A stretch of DNA of 64,000 nt from Granulicella sp. GTDB lineage: Bacteria > Acidobacteriota > Terriglobia > Terriglobales > Acidobacteriaceae. The stretch lies in the NCBI GenBank assembly GCA_027450185.1, contig DAIDKF010000013.1, positions 1 to 64,000 on the forward strand, read 5' to 3'. How positions within the stretch are numbered: the first letter of the stretch is position 1; every line of letters begins with the position of its first letter. Shown here one piece after another: positions 55,522 through 63,486 of this stretch. The notes beneath the pieces are model-generated. The model saw only the letters and a program-made list of their open reading frames with translations. It did no database searches and was not told where the DNA came from. A program made the translations under genes and the position numbers.

Positions 55522-56004
55522 ATGGCCTACTGGATCGATACCGGCTCCACCGCAAGACTCGCCATCATGCCCATGCCGCAAGGAGGCAGCCGGCTCGACA
55601 ACGACATCCGCACCCTCAAGCGCGAAGGCGTCCAGGTGCTCGTCTCGCTCTTGCCGCCGGACGAAGCAGCCGACTTCGGCCTGCAGCACGAAGAGGCAGC
55701 ATGCTCCGCTCGTGGCATCAAGTTCCGCAGCTTCCCCATCCCCGACCGCCGCGTTCCAGACTCCTCCCAGGCCTTCCTCCGATTCATTGACACTCTTCAC
55801 TACGACCTGCTCCAGGGCCGAAGCATCGCAGCGCACTGCCGCGCAGGCATTGGCCGATCCGCTCTCCTGCTCGCCGCCCTTCTGCGCCGCGAAGGCCTCA
55901 CCCCAGACGACGCCTTTCGCCGCATCTCCTACGCGCGCGGCTTGCAGACCCCCGACACCCCCGAGCAACTCCGCTGGGTCGAAGATCTCCGCCTCGACCC
56001 CTGA
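55522..56004 (+). CDS. Dual-specificity/tyrosine phosphatase-like protein
   Basis: 160 residues. The P-loop HCRAGIGRSA (~113) has the catalytic Cys and Arg of the Cx5R phosphatases. The upstream PDRRVPD supplies the general-acid Asp. Starts 27 nt after the permease stop, so the two are probably co-transcribed. Substrate unknown. Confidence 0.85.
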   Translation: MAYWIDTGSTARLAIMPMPQGGSRLDNDIRTLKREGVQVLVSLLPPDEAADFGLQHEEAACSARGIKFRSFPIPDRRVPDSSQAFLRFIDTLHYDLLQGRSIAAHCRAGIGRSALLLAALLRREGLTPDDAFRRISYARGLQTPDTPEQLRWVEDLRLDP

Positions 56005-56112
56005 TCCAACGCCGCCCCCCGAGCATCCGATCTTCGCGATGCCCAATACCCTTCTCACCGCCGAGTACGTCGCCGCCCCGCCTCACCCTGCGCAATTGAC
56101 TACACTAGAACG

Positions 56113-57156
56113 ATGGTGCGCACACGGCAAATTCCAAAGTCCGACCAGCCCGATCCCGAGCTCTGGCTGCGCGGCCTTCCCAAAGCCGAGCTCCACCTGC
56201 ATCTCGAAGGCTCCATCACGCCCGAGACCCTCGTCGAGCTCTCGCATCGCAATGACCCGCATCCGCTTTCGCTCGCCGACGCCCGCGCCGTCTACGCCTA
56301 TCACGACTTCCCCAGCTTCCTCATGAGCTTCAAGGCCGTCACCGAGCGCCTCCACACCCCCGCCGACTACGAGACCATCACCTACAACATGCTCCGCGAC
56401 CTCGCCTCCCAGGGCGTTCGCCACGCCGAGGTCTACATCTCCATCGGCATCCTCTACCACTTCGCCCGCCTCGACGTCGACGACGTCATGGCCGCCATCG
56501 AGCGTGGCCGTACCCGCGGCGAACAGGACTTCAACCTCTCCCTGCTCTGGATCATCGACGCCGTCCGCCACTTTGGTCTCGAAGAATGTGCGCGCGTCTT
56601 CCGCAAGGCCGCCCAGCTTCAGCTTCGCTACCCCAGCGTCATCGGCATCGGCATCGGTGGCGACGAAGCCCGCGGCCCTGCTCAGAACTTTCGCGAACTC
56701 TACGCCGAAGCCAGGGCCGCCGGCCTGCGCCTCACCTGCCACGCCGGCGAGTCCACCGGCCCCCAGAGCATCTGGGCCGCCGTCAACATCGGTGCCGAAC
56801 GCATCGGCCACGCCCTTAGCGCGCAACACGACCCCGACCTCATCTCCGTCCTTGTCGAACGTCAGATCCCGCTTGAACTCAACGTCACCAGCAACCTCCG
56901 CACCGCCTGCTGTCCATCCCTGGACCAGCACCCCGTCCGCCGCTACTTCGAAGACGGCCTCATGGTCACACTCAACTCCGACGACCCACCCTTCTTCGGC
57001 GCCAATCTCCTCGACGAGTACCTCCTCGCCCACCGCTCCTTCGAGTTCCCCCTCGACCAGCTCCGCGAGATCGCCGCCAACTCCATCGAGGCCAGCTTCC
57101 TTCCACCCGAACGCAAACTCGCTCTCCTCGGCGAAGTCGAACGCTACGGCTGGTAG
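56113..57156 (+). CDS. Adenosine deaminase-family hydrolase (adenosine or aminodeoxyfutalosine deaminase)
   Basis: 347 residues. Zinc-binding start AELHLHLEGS, then TCHAGES (zinc His and Glu), IGHAL and LNSDDPPFF (zinc and catalytic Asp). The SDDP-PFF variant and the chain length fit aminodeoxyfutalosine deaminases of the futalosine menaquinone route as well as adenosine deaminase. No mqn gene is adjacent to decide. TACACT lies 6 nt before the ATG, no ribosome site. Confidence 0.88.
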   Translation: MVRTRQIPKSDQPDPELWLRGLPKAELHLHLEGSITPETLVELSHRNDPHPLSLADARAVYAYHDFPSFLMSFKAVTERLHTPADYETITYNMLRDLASQGVRHAEVYISIGILYHFARLDVDDVMAAIERGRTRGEQDFNLSLLWIIDAVRHFGLEECARVFRKAAQLQLRYPSVIGIGIGGDEARGPAQNFRELYAEARAAGLRLTCHAGESTGPQSIWAAVNIGAERIGHALSAQHDPDLISVLVERQIPLELNVTSNLRTACCPSLDQHPVRRYFEDGLMVTLNSDDPPFFGANLLDEYLLAHRSFEFPLDQLREIAANSIEASFLPPERKLALLGEVERYGW

Positions 57157-57197
57157 CCGCGCATCCACCCCAGCCCTTGCTGTCTACCCGTCTGCTT

Positions 57198-57758
57198 TCA
57201 CTTCCCCGGCGGCGCAGGAACCATCACCGCATCGGGGTCCACCTTCGGAATCCCGAAGTGTCCGCTCAGGTGCACCAGGTCGAGCGGCCGCAGTTGACCG
57301 GAAACCTCAATGACGGTCATCTCCCTCCCTCCTCGCAGCAGCACCATCACATTGTCGATGTCCGCCCCCGTGAAGTGCATCCACAGGTCGGTGAGCGTCC
57401 GCTGGGGCATCGTGGCGTCACGTGGCGGAGCATGCTGATTCACCAGGTGCTTCCACCCGGCCGCATCGAACGTCGCCACCAGCGCGTGCATGCGCTCCGG
57501 AATATAAAACGCCGGTTCGTGATAGCGGTAGTTCTCCACCGTAATGCTGTTGAGCTGCATCGGCGGCCCCTCGCCATTGTTCAGAAAGCCCACAACCGTC
57601 TGCAGCATATCGCGATCGAACGTGAACGCCGTATGGTTCGCTGGCTCAGAGGCCATCGCCCTCAGCATGTCGCCGACTCCTGCCGGCTCCTGCGCCGGCA
57701 CCATGAGCGGCGCAGCCAAAACCACACTCAACAGAATGCTCCAAACAGACACCTTCAT
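57198..57758 (-). CDS. Exported protein of unknown function, DUF4252-like suspicion
   Basis: 186 residues from ATG 57758 (GAGG 5 nt upstream). Signal peptide ~1-22 (VPAQ). The C-terminal part (IDNVMVLLRGGREMTVIEVSG, then a short PLDLVHLSGHFGIP) resembles DUF4252, a small alpha-beta fold common in Acidobacteriota, but the match is loose. It lies 56 nt after the VWFA-domain gene on the same strand and may share its transcript. Confidence 0.6.
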   Translation of the reverse strand: MKVSVWSILLSVVLAAPLMVPAQEPAGVGDMLRAMASEPANHTAFTFDRDMLQTVVGFLNNGEGPPMQLNSITVENYRYHEPAFYIPERMHALVATFDAAGWKHLVNQHAPPRDATMPQRTLTDLWMHFTGADIDNVMVLLRGGREMTVIEVSGQLRPLDLVHLSGHFGIPKVDPDAVMVPAPPGK

Positions 57759-57814
57759 GGAAACCTCGCTGCTTAGCATAGACAGCATCGCTTCCCGGAA
57801 AGTTGCGTCCGCTG

Positions 57815-58891
57815 CTACTCCGGCGGCCTCGGCGCAAAATAACCCTTCTTCGCCCGCACCGTGTATCTCGGGTCCAGGCACTGCAGATAGATCGTCCGGA
57901 ACGACCCATCCTGCTTGAAGTCCGCCGGTACATAGACTAGCGAATACTGGCTGCGCAGCTCGGCTTCAATATCCAGGAAGCCTTCGGAAACCTCGTTGAT
58001 CCGCTTGGGGAAGAACGCTCGTCCACCCGTCGCATCCGAGATCCGCAACAGCACATCATCGCCCTTGTCCCGGCTCGGGCCGGAGTTGGTGCTGATCGTG
58101 TACACGATCGTCTCGGCGCGCTGGCACATCTTGATCGCGTCGTCCTCCGTCGCCCGGCTGTAGTCGTCGTCGCCGTCGGAGACCAGGATCATCGCCTTGC
58201 GCACATCTGCCTTCTGTTGCAGCGTCAGCATCTGGTCGCGGCAGGTCTTGTACAGCGAATCGTACAGTGCCGTTCCGCCGCCCGGGCGCAACCTGCCGAT
58301 GCCGCTGTCCAGCAGGTCGATGCGGTTGGTAAAGTCCTGCTCGATGTCCGTCTGCACGTCAAAGCCCTCCACGAACGCTCGGTCCGCCGGATGCATCACC
58401 TGCAACAGAAAGTCGATCGCAGCCTGCTGCTCAAATGGAAAGCGCTGGCGGATCGAGCTCGACGTGTCGATCATGATGCCCAGCCGCAGCGGCAGATTCG
58501 TCTGCTGCACAAATCGAATCACGCGCTCCGGCGGACGTCCGTCGTCCAGCAGCCCGAAGTTCTGCTGCTGCAGGCCGGTGACGAAGTTCCCGTGCTTGTC
58601 GGTCACGGCGAAGAATAGATCCACCTCGCGGGAGAACAGTTGCAGAATCTGTGTCTGCGGCAGCGCCTCCTCACCCGGCGGCGGCGTTGGAACCTGCTGC
58701 GCCGGGGCGGCCGCCGTCTGGGGTGCCGGTGCCTGCGCCGGCGATGCGGATGTCGCTATCGCGGCCGAAGCCGTAGTCGGTGCCGTACTCTGGCCTGCGG
58801 TCTGGGCCGTAGTCTGGGCCGTAGCACCCAGCGCGATCAGTACACACACCACCGCGACGCCAACCCACCGCCCGTCTTTGCTGATTCTCAT
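57815..58891 (-). CDS. VWFA-related domain exported protein
   Basis: 358 residues from ATG 58891; an ATG 9 nt upstream is possible. Signal sequence ~9-28, then an Ala/Thr/Pro/Gln-rich linker to ~80. The domain begins VDLFFAVTDKHGNFVTGLQQQNF, typical of the acidobacterial 'VWFA-related' family. The MIDAS motif is IMIDTSSSI (DxSxS), with RPGGGTALYDSLY and SDGDDD as the other metal-binding loops. Such proteins are thought to bind partners through a divalent metal at the cell surface; function unknown. Confidence 0.85.
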   Translation of the reverse strand: MRISKDGRWVGVAVVCVLIALGATAQTTAQTAGQSTAPTTASAAIATSASPAQAPAPQTAAAPAQQVPTPPPGEEALPQTQILQLFSREVDLFFAVTDKHGNFVTGLQQQNFGLLDDGRPPERVIRFVQQTNLPLRLGIMIDTSSSIRQRFPFEQQAAIDFLLQVMHPADRAFVEGFDVQTDIEQDFTNRIDLLDSGIGRLRPGGGTALYDSLYKTCRDQMLTLQQKADVRKAMILVSDGDDDYSRATEDDAIKMCQRAETIVYTISTNSGPSRDKGDDVLLRISDATGGRAFFPKRINEVSEGFLDIEAELRSQYSLVYVPADFKQDGSFRTIYLQCLDPRYTVRAKKGYFAPRPPE

Positions 58892-58943
58892 ACTTCCCAT
58901 CGTATCAATTGGACGCTCCATGCGCCGATCCGTTCTTCACCCT

Positions 58944-60278
58944 TCACGCCCGGCGTAGCTGCTCCAGCAACTCCCTCAGCTCCGCCGGAAGATCCGACCG
59001 CAGCGTCAGCACTTCCCCCGTGCGCGGATGCGCAAACTCCAGCTCCGCCGCATGCAGGAAGTTGCGCTCCAGCGTCAGGCTCTCCTCCTCGCTGCGCGAC
59101 GCAGCCGGGCGGCTCTTCAACCCCGCTCCCGCAACCTCCATCGGATACATGCGGCGCGGAGCCCCATACAGAAAATCGCCCACCACCGGATGTCCGATCG
59201 CCTGCATGTGCACCCGGATCTGGTGTGTCCGCCCCGTCTCAATCCGTACCTCCAGCAGCGTAAACCTCCCGAACCTTCCCTGCACACGCTCCTGCACCTT
59301 CCAGTGCGAGACCGCGCTCCGTCCACCCGCGCGTTTCGTCGTCATCCGAATGCGTCGCACCACGTCGCGGCTGATCGGCAACTGGATTGTTCCCTCATCC
59401 TCTCGAACGTCCCCATGCACCAGCGCAATATAGGTCTTGCGCAGCCGCCGCTCGGAGAACATCTCGCTGAGCCTGCGATGCGTCACATCGTTCTTGGCCA
59501 CCACAATCAGTCCGCTGGTCTGCTTGTCCAGCCGATGCACAATCCCCGGCCGCAGAGCTCCGCCCACCTCGCTCAGCCCGCCGCTGAAGTGAAACAGCAG
59601 CGCATTCACCAGCGTCCCGCGATTATGCTCCGCCGCGCCCGAGCCCGCATGCACCATCATCCCCGCCGCCTTGTCCACCACCGCCAGGTCATCATCCTCA
59701 TACACCATCGTCAGCGGAATGTCCTCCGGCGTCGCATGCAACGGCGCGGGTCTCGGATCGCCCTCGATCTCGATCAACTCTCCGCCCTTCAGCTTCTGCT
59801 TCGCGCGCCCCGGCTCGCCGTTCACCTCCACATGCCCGCCTTCGATCATCAACACCACGCGCGCCCTGCTCACCTCCGGAATCGCCTTGGCCAGATACGC
59901 ATCAAGCCTCATGCCCGCCGCAGCGTCCTCGGCAGCAAAGCTGCGCACTCCGTCCTCGGCCTCCAGGTCGTCCAGCACCTGAATCTCGCGCTCCTCCACA
60001 TGCACCTTCGGCGCCGGGTAGCGCCGCGCCGACTGCTCCTCCTGCGGATGCTTGCCACCACTCGGCCCGCTCGTCACCAGCCCCGGAATCCCAGCAAACG
60101 GCGACCTCGGCAGCTCCGCCGCCGTAGCATGGCCTGTCTCCGTCGCTCGCTCCTCCTCGACCTCGCCCGCCGCCCGCAGCGCAGCCGCGCGTTCCTGCGC
60201 CAGCGTCCGCTGCTCACGGTACTGGTGCTTCACCGTCTGCCGTCTCTTCCCCTTGGGCAACATATTCTGCGATGGCAT
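58944..60278 (-). CDS. RluD-family 23S rRNA pseudouridine synthase with N-terminal extension
   Basis: 444 residues from ATG 60278. The core has an S4 domain (MRLDAYLAKAIPEVSRARV, ~123) and a catalytic domain with GIVHRLDKQTSGL, where the Asp is essential, and IETGRTHQIRVHM. RluA/RluD enzymes convert uridines of 23S rRNA. The ~115 residues before the S4 domain are Ala/Glu-rich and not found in E. coli RluD; an internal start cannot be excluded. Its ATG shares one base with the lgt-like stop (TGATG). Confidence 0.9.
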   Translation of the reverse strand: MPSQNMLPKGKRRQTVKHQYREQRTLAQERAAALRAAGEVEEERATETGHATAAELPRSPFAGIPGLVTSGPSGGKHPQEEQSARRYPAPKVHVEEREIQVLDDLEAEDGVRSFAAEDAAAGMRLDAYLAKAIPEVSRARVVLMIEGGHVEVNGEPGRAKQKLKGGELIEIEGDPRPAPLHATPEDIPLTMVYEDDDLAVVDKAAGMMVHAGSGAAEHNRGTLVNALLFHFSGGLSEVGGALRPGIVHRLDKQTSGLIVVAKNDVTHRRLSEMFSERRLRKTYIALVHGDVREDEGTIQLPISRDVVRRIRMTTKRAGGRSAVSHWKVQERVQGRFGRFTLLEVRIETGRTHQIRVHMQAIGHPVVGDFLYGAPRRMYPMEVAGAGLKSRPAASRSEEESLTLERNFLHAAELEFAHPRTGEVLTLRSDLPAELRELLEQLRRA

Positions 60279-61072
60279 CAAGCAAGCTCCTTCAAAAATG
60301 TAAGCATCAACGTCCCCGCCACCATCGCCCCCAGCGCAATCCACTGCGCCGGATCGAGCCACGCATGACCACTCATCTCAAACGGCTGCGTAATCATGTC
60401 GAGCAGGAACGTCACCGCTCCTCCCGCCGCCAGCGCAACGCCCGCCACCACTCCAGCGCGCAGCCGCCGCTCCAGCATCAGCATCAATACCACCATCAGC
60501 AGCACTGCCGACACAGCCGCATACATCTGCACCGGATGCAGATGCATCAACCCCGCGCTCCCCGGCACCACCGGTCCCCATGGCAGCCTGGTCGGCATCC
60601 CCTGCTCCGTGCCCTCGAAGTACCGCCCCATACTCAACGCGGCCGCCACCACTGCGGCACACGGAGCCCACGCATCCAGCACCCTCAGCAGCGGCAACTG
60701 CTTCCCCGCCACGTACGCCGCCATCGCCAGCACCGTCAGCACCATGCCACCATAGGTAAACGACGGCAGCATCAGCATCACCAGCGGCAGGCGCAGAAAC
60801 CCATGCACGTCGTCAACGATCAGCAGCACTCGCGAGATCACAAAGGCCGCCGTCACCGCGAACCATCCCGCATCCCACAACTGCTCCGCACCCAGCCCCA
60901 CCAGCTTCGCCGTCTTCTGGCTCAGCCACAGCGCGGCAACCAGTCCCACGGCGGCGCACAGCCCGTACACCGACACTCGCACCATGCCCACACGCAGCAC
61001 GCCACGAACCAGAAGCATCGCCGGCTGCAACATCATCGTCGCTGGAAGTAACTCGCTCACCTCTTCGAGCAT
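60278..61072 (-). CDS. Diverged prolipoprotein diacylglyceryl transferase (Lgt)-like membrane protein
   Basis: 264 residues, about seven membrane helices. Family-like elements: SVYGLCAAVGLVAALWL, SMGRYFEGTEQG (compare GR..NF.NGE), and HPVQMYAA (compare HPTQLYE). The position of the essential His103 of E. coli Lgt (SFHGG) reads SFTYGG here, so it may not transfer diacylglycerol the usual way, or may be a paralogue. Lgt adds a lipid to prolipoprotein cysteines in the inner membrane. It is co-transcribed with rluD and lies downstream of the 6S RNA. Confidence 0.75.
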   Translation of the reverse strand: MLEEVSELLPATMMLQPAMLLVRGVLRVGMVRVSVYGLCAAVGLVAALWLSQKTAKLVGLGAEQLWDAGWFAVTAAFVISRVLLIVDDVHGFLRLPLVMLMLPSFTYGGMVLTVLAMAAYVAGKQLPLLRVLDAWAPCAAVVAAALSMGRYFEGTEQGMPTRLPWGPVVPGSAGLMHLHPVQMYAAVSAVLLMVVLMLMLERRLRAGVVAGVALAAGGAVTFLLDMITQPFEMSGHAWLDPAQWIALGAMVAGTLMLTFLKELA

Positions 61073-61125
61073 ACGCGGCCCGTCCTCGCCACCAGCCGCG
61101 CAAACCCCTTATCCCTGCCTTTAGT

Positions 61126-61320
61126 AAAGACCGACCCGCTGGGCCGTACAGTGAGGCGCAGGTGAACCCGCGTTAAGCGGTGGGCTCCAGCCGTGGCTCT
61201 TTAGGCTTTCCGGACTGGCGGACCTAGCGCACCGAGCCATGTATACGAGCTGAAACCCTGTTCTATGAATGTTGGTTCAACCTGCGGTATTCCCCGTACC
61301 TGCTTTGCAGGCCGGTCTCT
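61126..61320 (-). ncRNA. ssrS: 6S RNA
   Basis: A ~195-nt rod. Closing stem 61128-61136/61310-61318 (one mismatch), then 61157-61168/61274-61286 (one bulge), a large asymmetric bubble, and an apical arm starting GGCTC/GAGCC (61183-61187/61234-61238). The minus-strand segment GGTCCGCC ... GGAAAGCCTAAA closely resembles E. coli 6S (GGTCCGTCC ... GAAGCCTTAAA). A TTGCGG-N17-TAGCAT promoter ends ~7 nt before 61320. 6S RNA copies an open promoter and sequesters RNA polymerase. It lies near zapA, as in many bacteria. Confidence 0.82.
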
Positions 61321-61371
61321 GCATTGGATGCTATCTGGGAAGCGGCTGTTCCGCAACTCGCGCCACTCTGC

Positions 61372-62484
61372 TTAGTTTCCTGCCGCCGTCGCTTCACCGT
61401 TCCGCACCACTGCCTTCGCCTCGCGCGCCCGCTCAATCAGCTTCTTCAGCTTGAACTCCACATCCGACCCAGACCCCAGCATCTCAGACGTCAGCACCCC
61501 ATCCGAATCGATCGTGAAGTAATGTGGAATCGCCGTCACCCCAAACTCATTCGCCAGCTTGTGGTCCGCGTCGCGATACTGCACCCACGTCATGCCGTTC
61601 TTCTGGATGGCTTCCTTCCACTTCGTATCGTCCGCATCCCAGCTCACGCTGATCATCACAAACGGATCACCGGAAAACTCCTTCGCAATCTTGCGCAGAT
61701 GCGGAAGCTCCTCGTTGCACGGTTCGCACCACGTCGCCCAGAAGTCGATCAACACTACGCGCCCGCCCATCGCATCGAGATTGAACTTCGATCCGTCCAG
61801 CGCCGTCACCTCAAACGCCGGAGCCATCCTGTGCGTCGCCAACTCCGGGTTCTCGGCAAAGTGTTCCACGCGCAGCCGCGCCGGATCCCCCGGCTTCAAG
61901 CTCGTCAGACACTGCTGGAAGTCCTTGCGCGCCTCGTCCATCCTTCCTAACCACGCCAGCACCACACCTTCTTTGAACTGCGCCGTCAGGTTTGCAGGGT
62001 ACAGTTCCACCGCCTCCGCAAAGGCAGCGCGGGCCTCCTCCAACTGCTCAGGCTTCACCTTCTCTGCTCCCTTGCCCAGAATCGCCCGCCCGCGATCGTA
62101 CGCCGCCACCGACTTCACCATCGGCGTCGCCGCCATCGCCTCCATCTCCTTGGCCGTCTCAATGGCGTCCTTGTAGCTGCCACCCATCATCTGCGCCGCA
62201 TAGACGCCCGCCACGCACTCCACACATCGCCCACCGGCAATCTTGTTCGCCTTCCTGTAGGCATCCACCGCAAAGCCCGCGCGCTTGTCGTGCTCCATCT
62301 GCCGCGCTTCCTTCACCGCCGCAATGAACTTCGGATTCGCGTGATAGTCGTCCGCAGCAGCCTCGGGTGCTCCGGCTGGCTTCGTATCCACAGCCTGCGC
62401 ATGAGCCCGCATCGCCGGCATCACCAGCAGCCCGGCCGTCATCGCAAGGTTAACGATCTTCAGCAGCAAGCAGACGCTCCGCAT
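61372..62484 (-). CDS. TlpA-like thioredoxin-fold protein with TPR segment, exported
   Basis: 370 residues from ATG 62484 (GAAGGG 9 nt upstream; a TTG 9 nt earlier is an alternative). Signal peptide ~1-30 (AHAQA). The helical middle (~40-215) includes TPR-like AFAEAVELYPANLTAQFKEG and a GRCVEC pair. The C-terminal thioredoxin domain has DFWATWCEPCNEELPHL with the active-site CEPC and AIPHYFTID with the cis-Pro. It likely reduces or shuffles disulfides in the periplasm. Confidence 0.87.
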   Translation of the reverse strand: MRSVCLLLKIVNLAMTAGLLVMPAMRAHAQAVDTKPAGAPEAAADDYHANPKFIAAVKEARQMEHDKRAGFAVDAYRKANKIAGGRCVECVAGVYAAQMMGGSYKDAIETAKEMEAMAATPMVKSVAAYDRGRAILGKGAEKVKPEQLEEARAAFAEAVELYPANLTAQFKEGVVLAWLGRMDEARKDFQQCLTSLKPGDPARLRVEHFAENPELATHRMAPAFEVTALDGSKFNLDAMGGRVVLIDFWATWCEPCNEELPHLRKIAKEFSGDPFVMISVSWDADDTKWKEAIQKNGMTWVQYRDADHKLANEFGVTAIPHYFTIDSDGVLTSEMLGSGSDVEFKLKKLIERAREAKAVVRNGEATAAGN

Positions 62485-62578
62485 GAAGCACAACCCTTCA
62501 TGTGCGTCCTATCTTCTACTCAGAATCGTGCCCGTAGCAAGAAAATTCCTCAGCAGAGCTTCGTCCCGCCTCGCCGCA

Positions 62579-62968
62579 TCAGCCGGCCTTGCGTTCTTCG
62601 AGCACCGCGTCCAGCATCCCCATCAACGACCCCGCCCGCGACGGGACCGCACTCTGTGCAGCCGTCTGACGACTTGCCTCCAGCGTCGCGCTCAGTGTCT
62701 CGTACCGTCCCCGCAGCATCACCAGCTCATCCGCCAGATTCAGCGCCGCCAGCACCGCCACGCGCAGCGAATCGACCGTCGCCCCATGCGCCGACACCGC
62801 CCGCATCTTCGAGTCCACCACCGACGCCAGCCGCTCAATATGCTCCGGATTCACGCCGCGTAGCTGATAAATCTGATCGTAAATATCCACCACCACAGCC
62901 CCACCATCGCGCGCCTCTAACTCCGCCCGCGAGATCTCCGCCGCACTTCTCTGTTGCATCTCTGCCAC
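62579..62968 (-). CDS. zapA: Cell division protein ZapA
   Basis: 129 residues. The conserved ZapA core IYDQIYQLRGVNPEHIERLASVVDSKMRAVS is followed by LRVAVLAALNLADELVMLR and a coiled-coil helix. ZapA bundles FtsZ filaments at the division site. The ~45 residues after the core are Ala/Ser-rich. It follows the ZapB-like gene by 46 nt, and a 6S RNA lies downstream. Confidence 0.93.
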   Translation of the reverse strand: MAEMQQRSAAEISRAELEARDGGAVVVDIYDQIYQLRGVNPEHIERLASVVDSKMRAVSAHGATVDSLRVAVLAALNLADELVMLRGRYETLSATLEASRQTAAQSAVPSRAGSLMGMLDAVLEERKAG

Positions 62969-63014
62969 TACCGCTCCTGCCTGACCCCGTCTTCGTACGC
63001 TCGCACGAAAACCG

Positions 63015-63323
63015 CTAAACCACTTCCTCGATACTCGCTAGCATCTTCTCCACGCGCAGCCGGACCGTCTCGCGCTCGCGTCGCAGGCTTTGGATCTCAC
63101 CCTGCGCATCGCCGGAGGCCGCCAGTTCCTGCCGCAGCGCTACAATCTCCTGGCCACGCAGCGCCAGCTCTTCCTTGCGTGCAGCAAGCTCATCCTGCGC
63201 AGCGGCCACCTCCGCCTCTGCCGCCGCTCTCGCCTCGCGCTCTCTCTTGATCAGCTCGACGGTCTGAAGCACCTTCTGCTCCAGCGCCTGAAACTCATCG
63301 ACACTGATACTTGCGGATCCCAT
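63015..63323 (-). CDS. zapB: ZapB-like coiled-coil cell division protein
   Basis: 102 residues, almost all heptad-repeat coiled coil: FQALEQKVLQTVELIKRERE, then a long Ala/Glu/Lys helix, ending VEKMLASIEEVV. The length, coiled-coil nature and position directly before zapA match the ZapB-like proteins that link ZapA to the Z ring. AAGGAG lies before the ATG. A TATACT (63367-63372, minus strand) may be its -10. Confidence 0.82.
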   Translation of the reverse strand: MGSASISVDEFQALEQKVLQTVELIKREREARAAAEAEVAAAQDELAARKEELALRGQEIVALRQELAASGDAQGEIQSLRRERETVRLRVEKMLASIEEVV

Positions 63324-63398
63324 GGACTACTCCTTACAAGGCGCATTCACGCCGTTCTCATCTCGAAGTATAGGACGCATTGCGGAGGATTTTCGGCT

Positions 63399-63415
63399 AT
63401 ACCCCTCAGGGGTAT
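63399..63415 (-). terminator. Hairpin between pheT and the zapB-like gene
   Basis: ATACCCC-tca-GGGGTAT: a perfect 7-bp stem with a 3-nt loop. No T run follows on the minus strand, so it could also be a binding site for the zap promoter downstream. Confidence 0.45.
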
Positions 63416-63486
63416 CTTCCTGAGTTCCCTTTCCTGCGCTGCTCCCGCACCCAGGCGACAGCTTTTATGCTTCACCCTGCCAACGC

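Noticed and set aside
53926-56058. 710-residue open frame on the minus strand
   Set aside because: It lies opposite the amino-acid permease and phosphatase genes, has Gly/Asp/Glu-rich composition typical of an antisense frame in GC-rich DNA, and shows no domain.
61126-61320. 6S RNA on the plus strand
   Set aside because: A rod folds on either strand, but the E. coli-like GGTCCG...AAGCCT block, the promoter and the direction of the zap genes all point to the minus strand.
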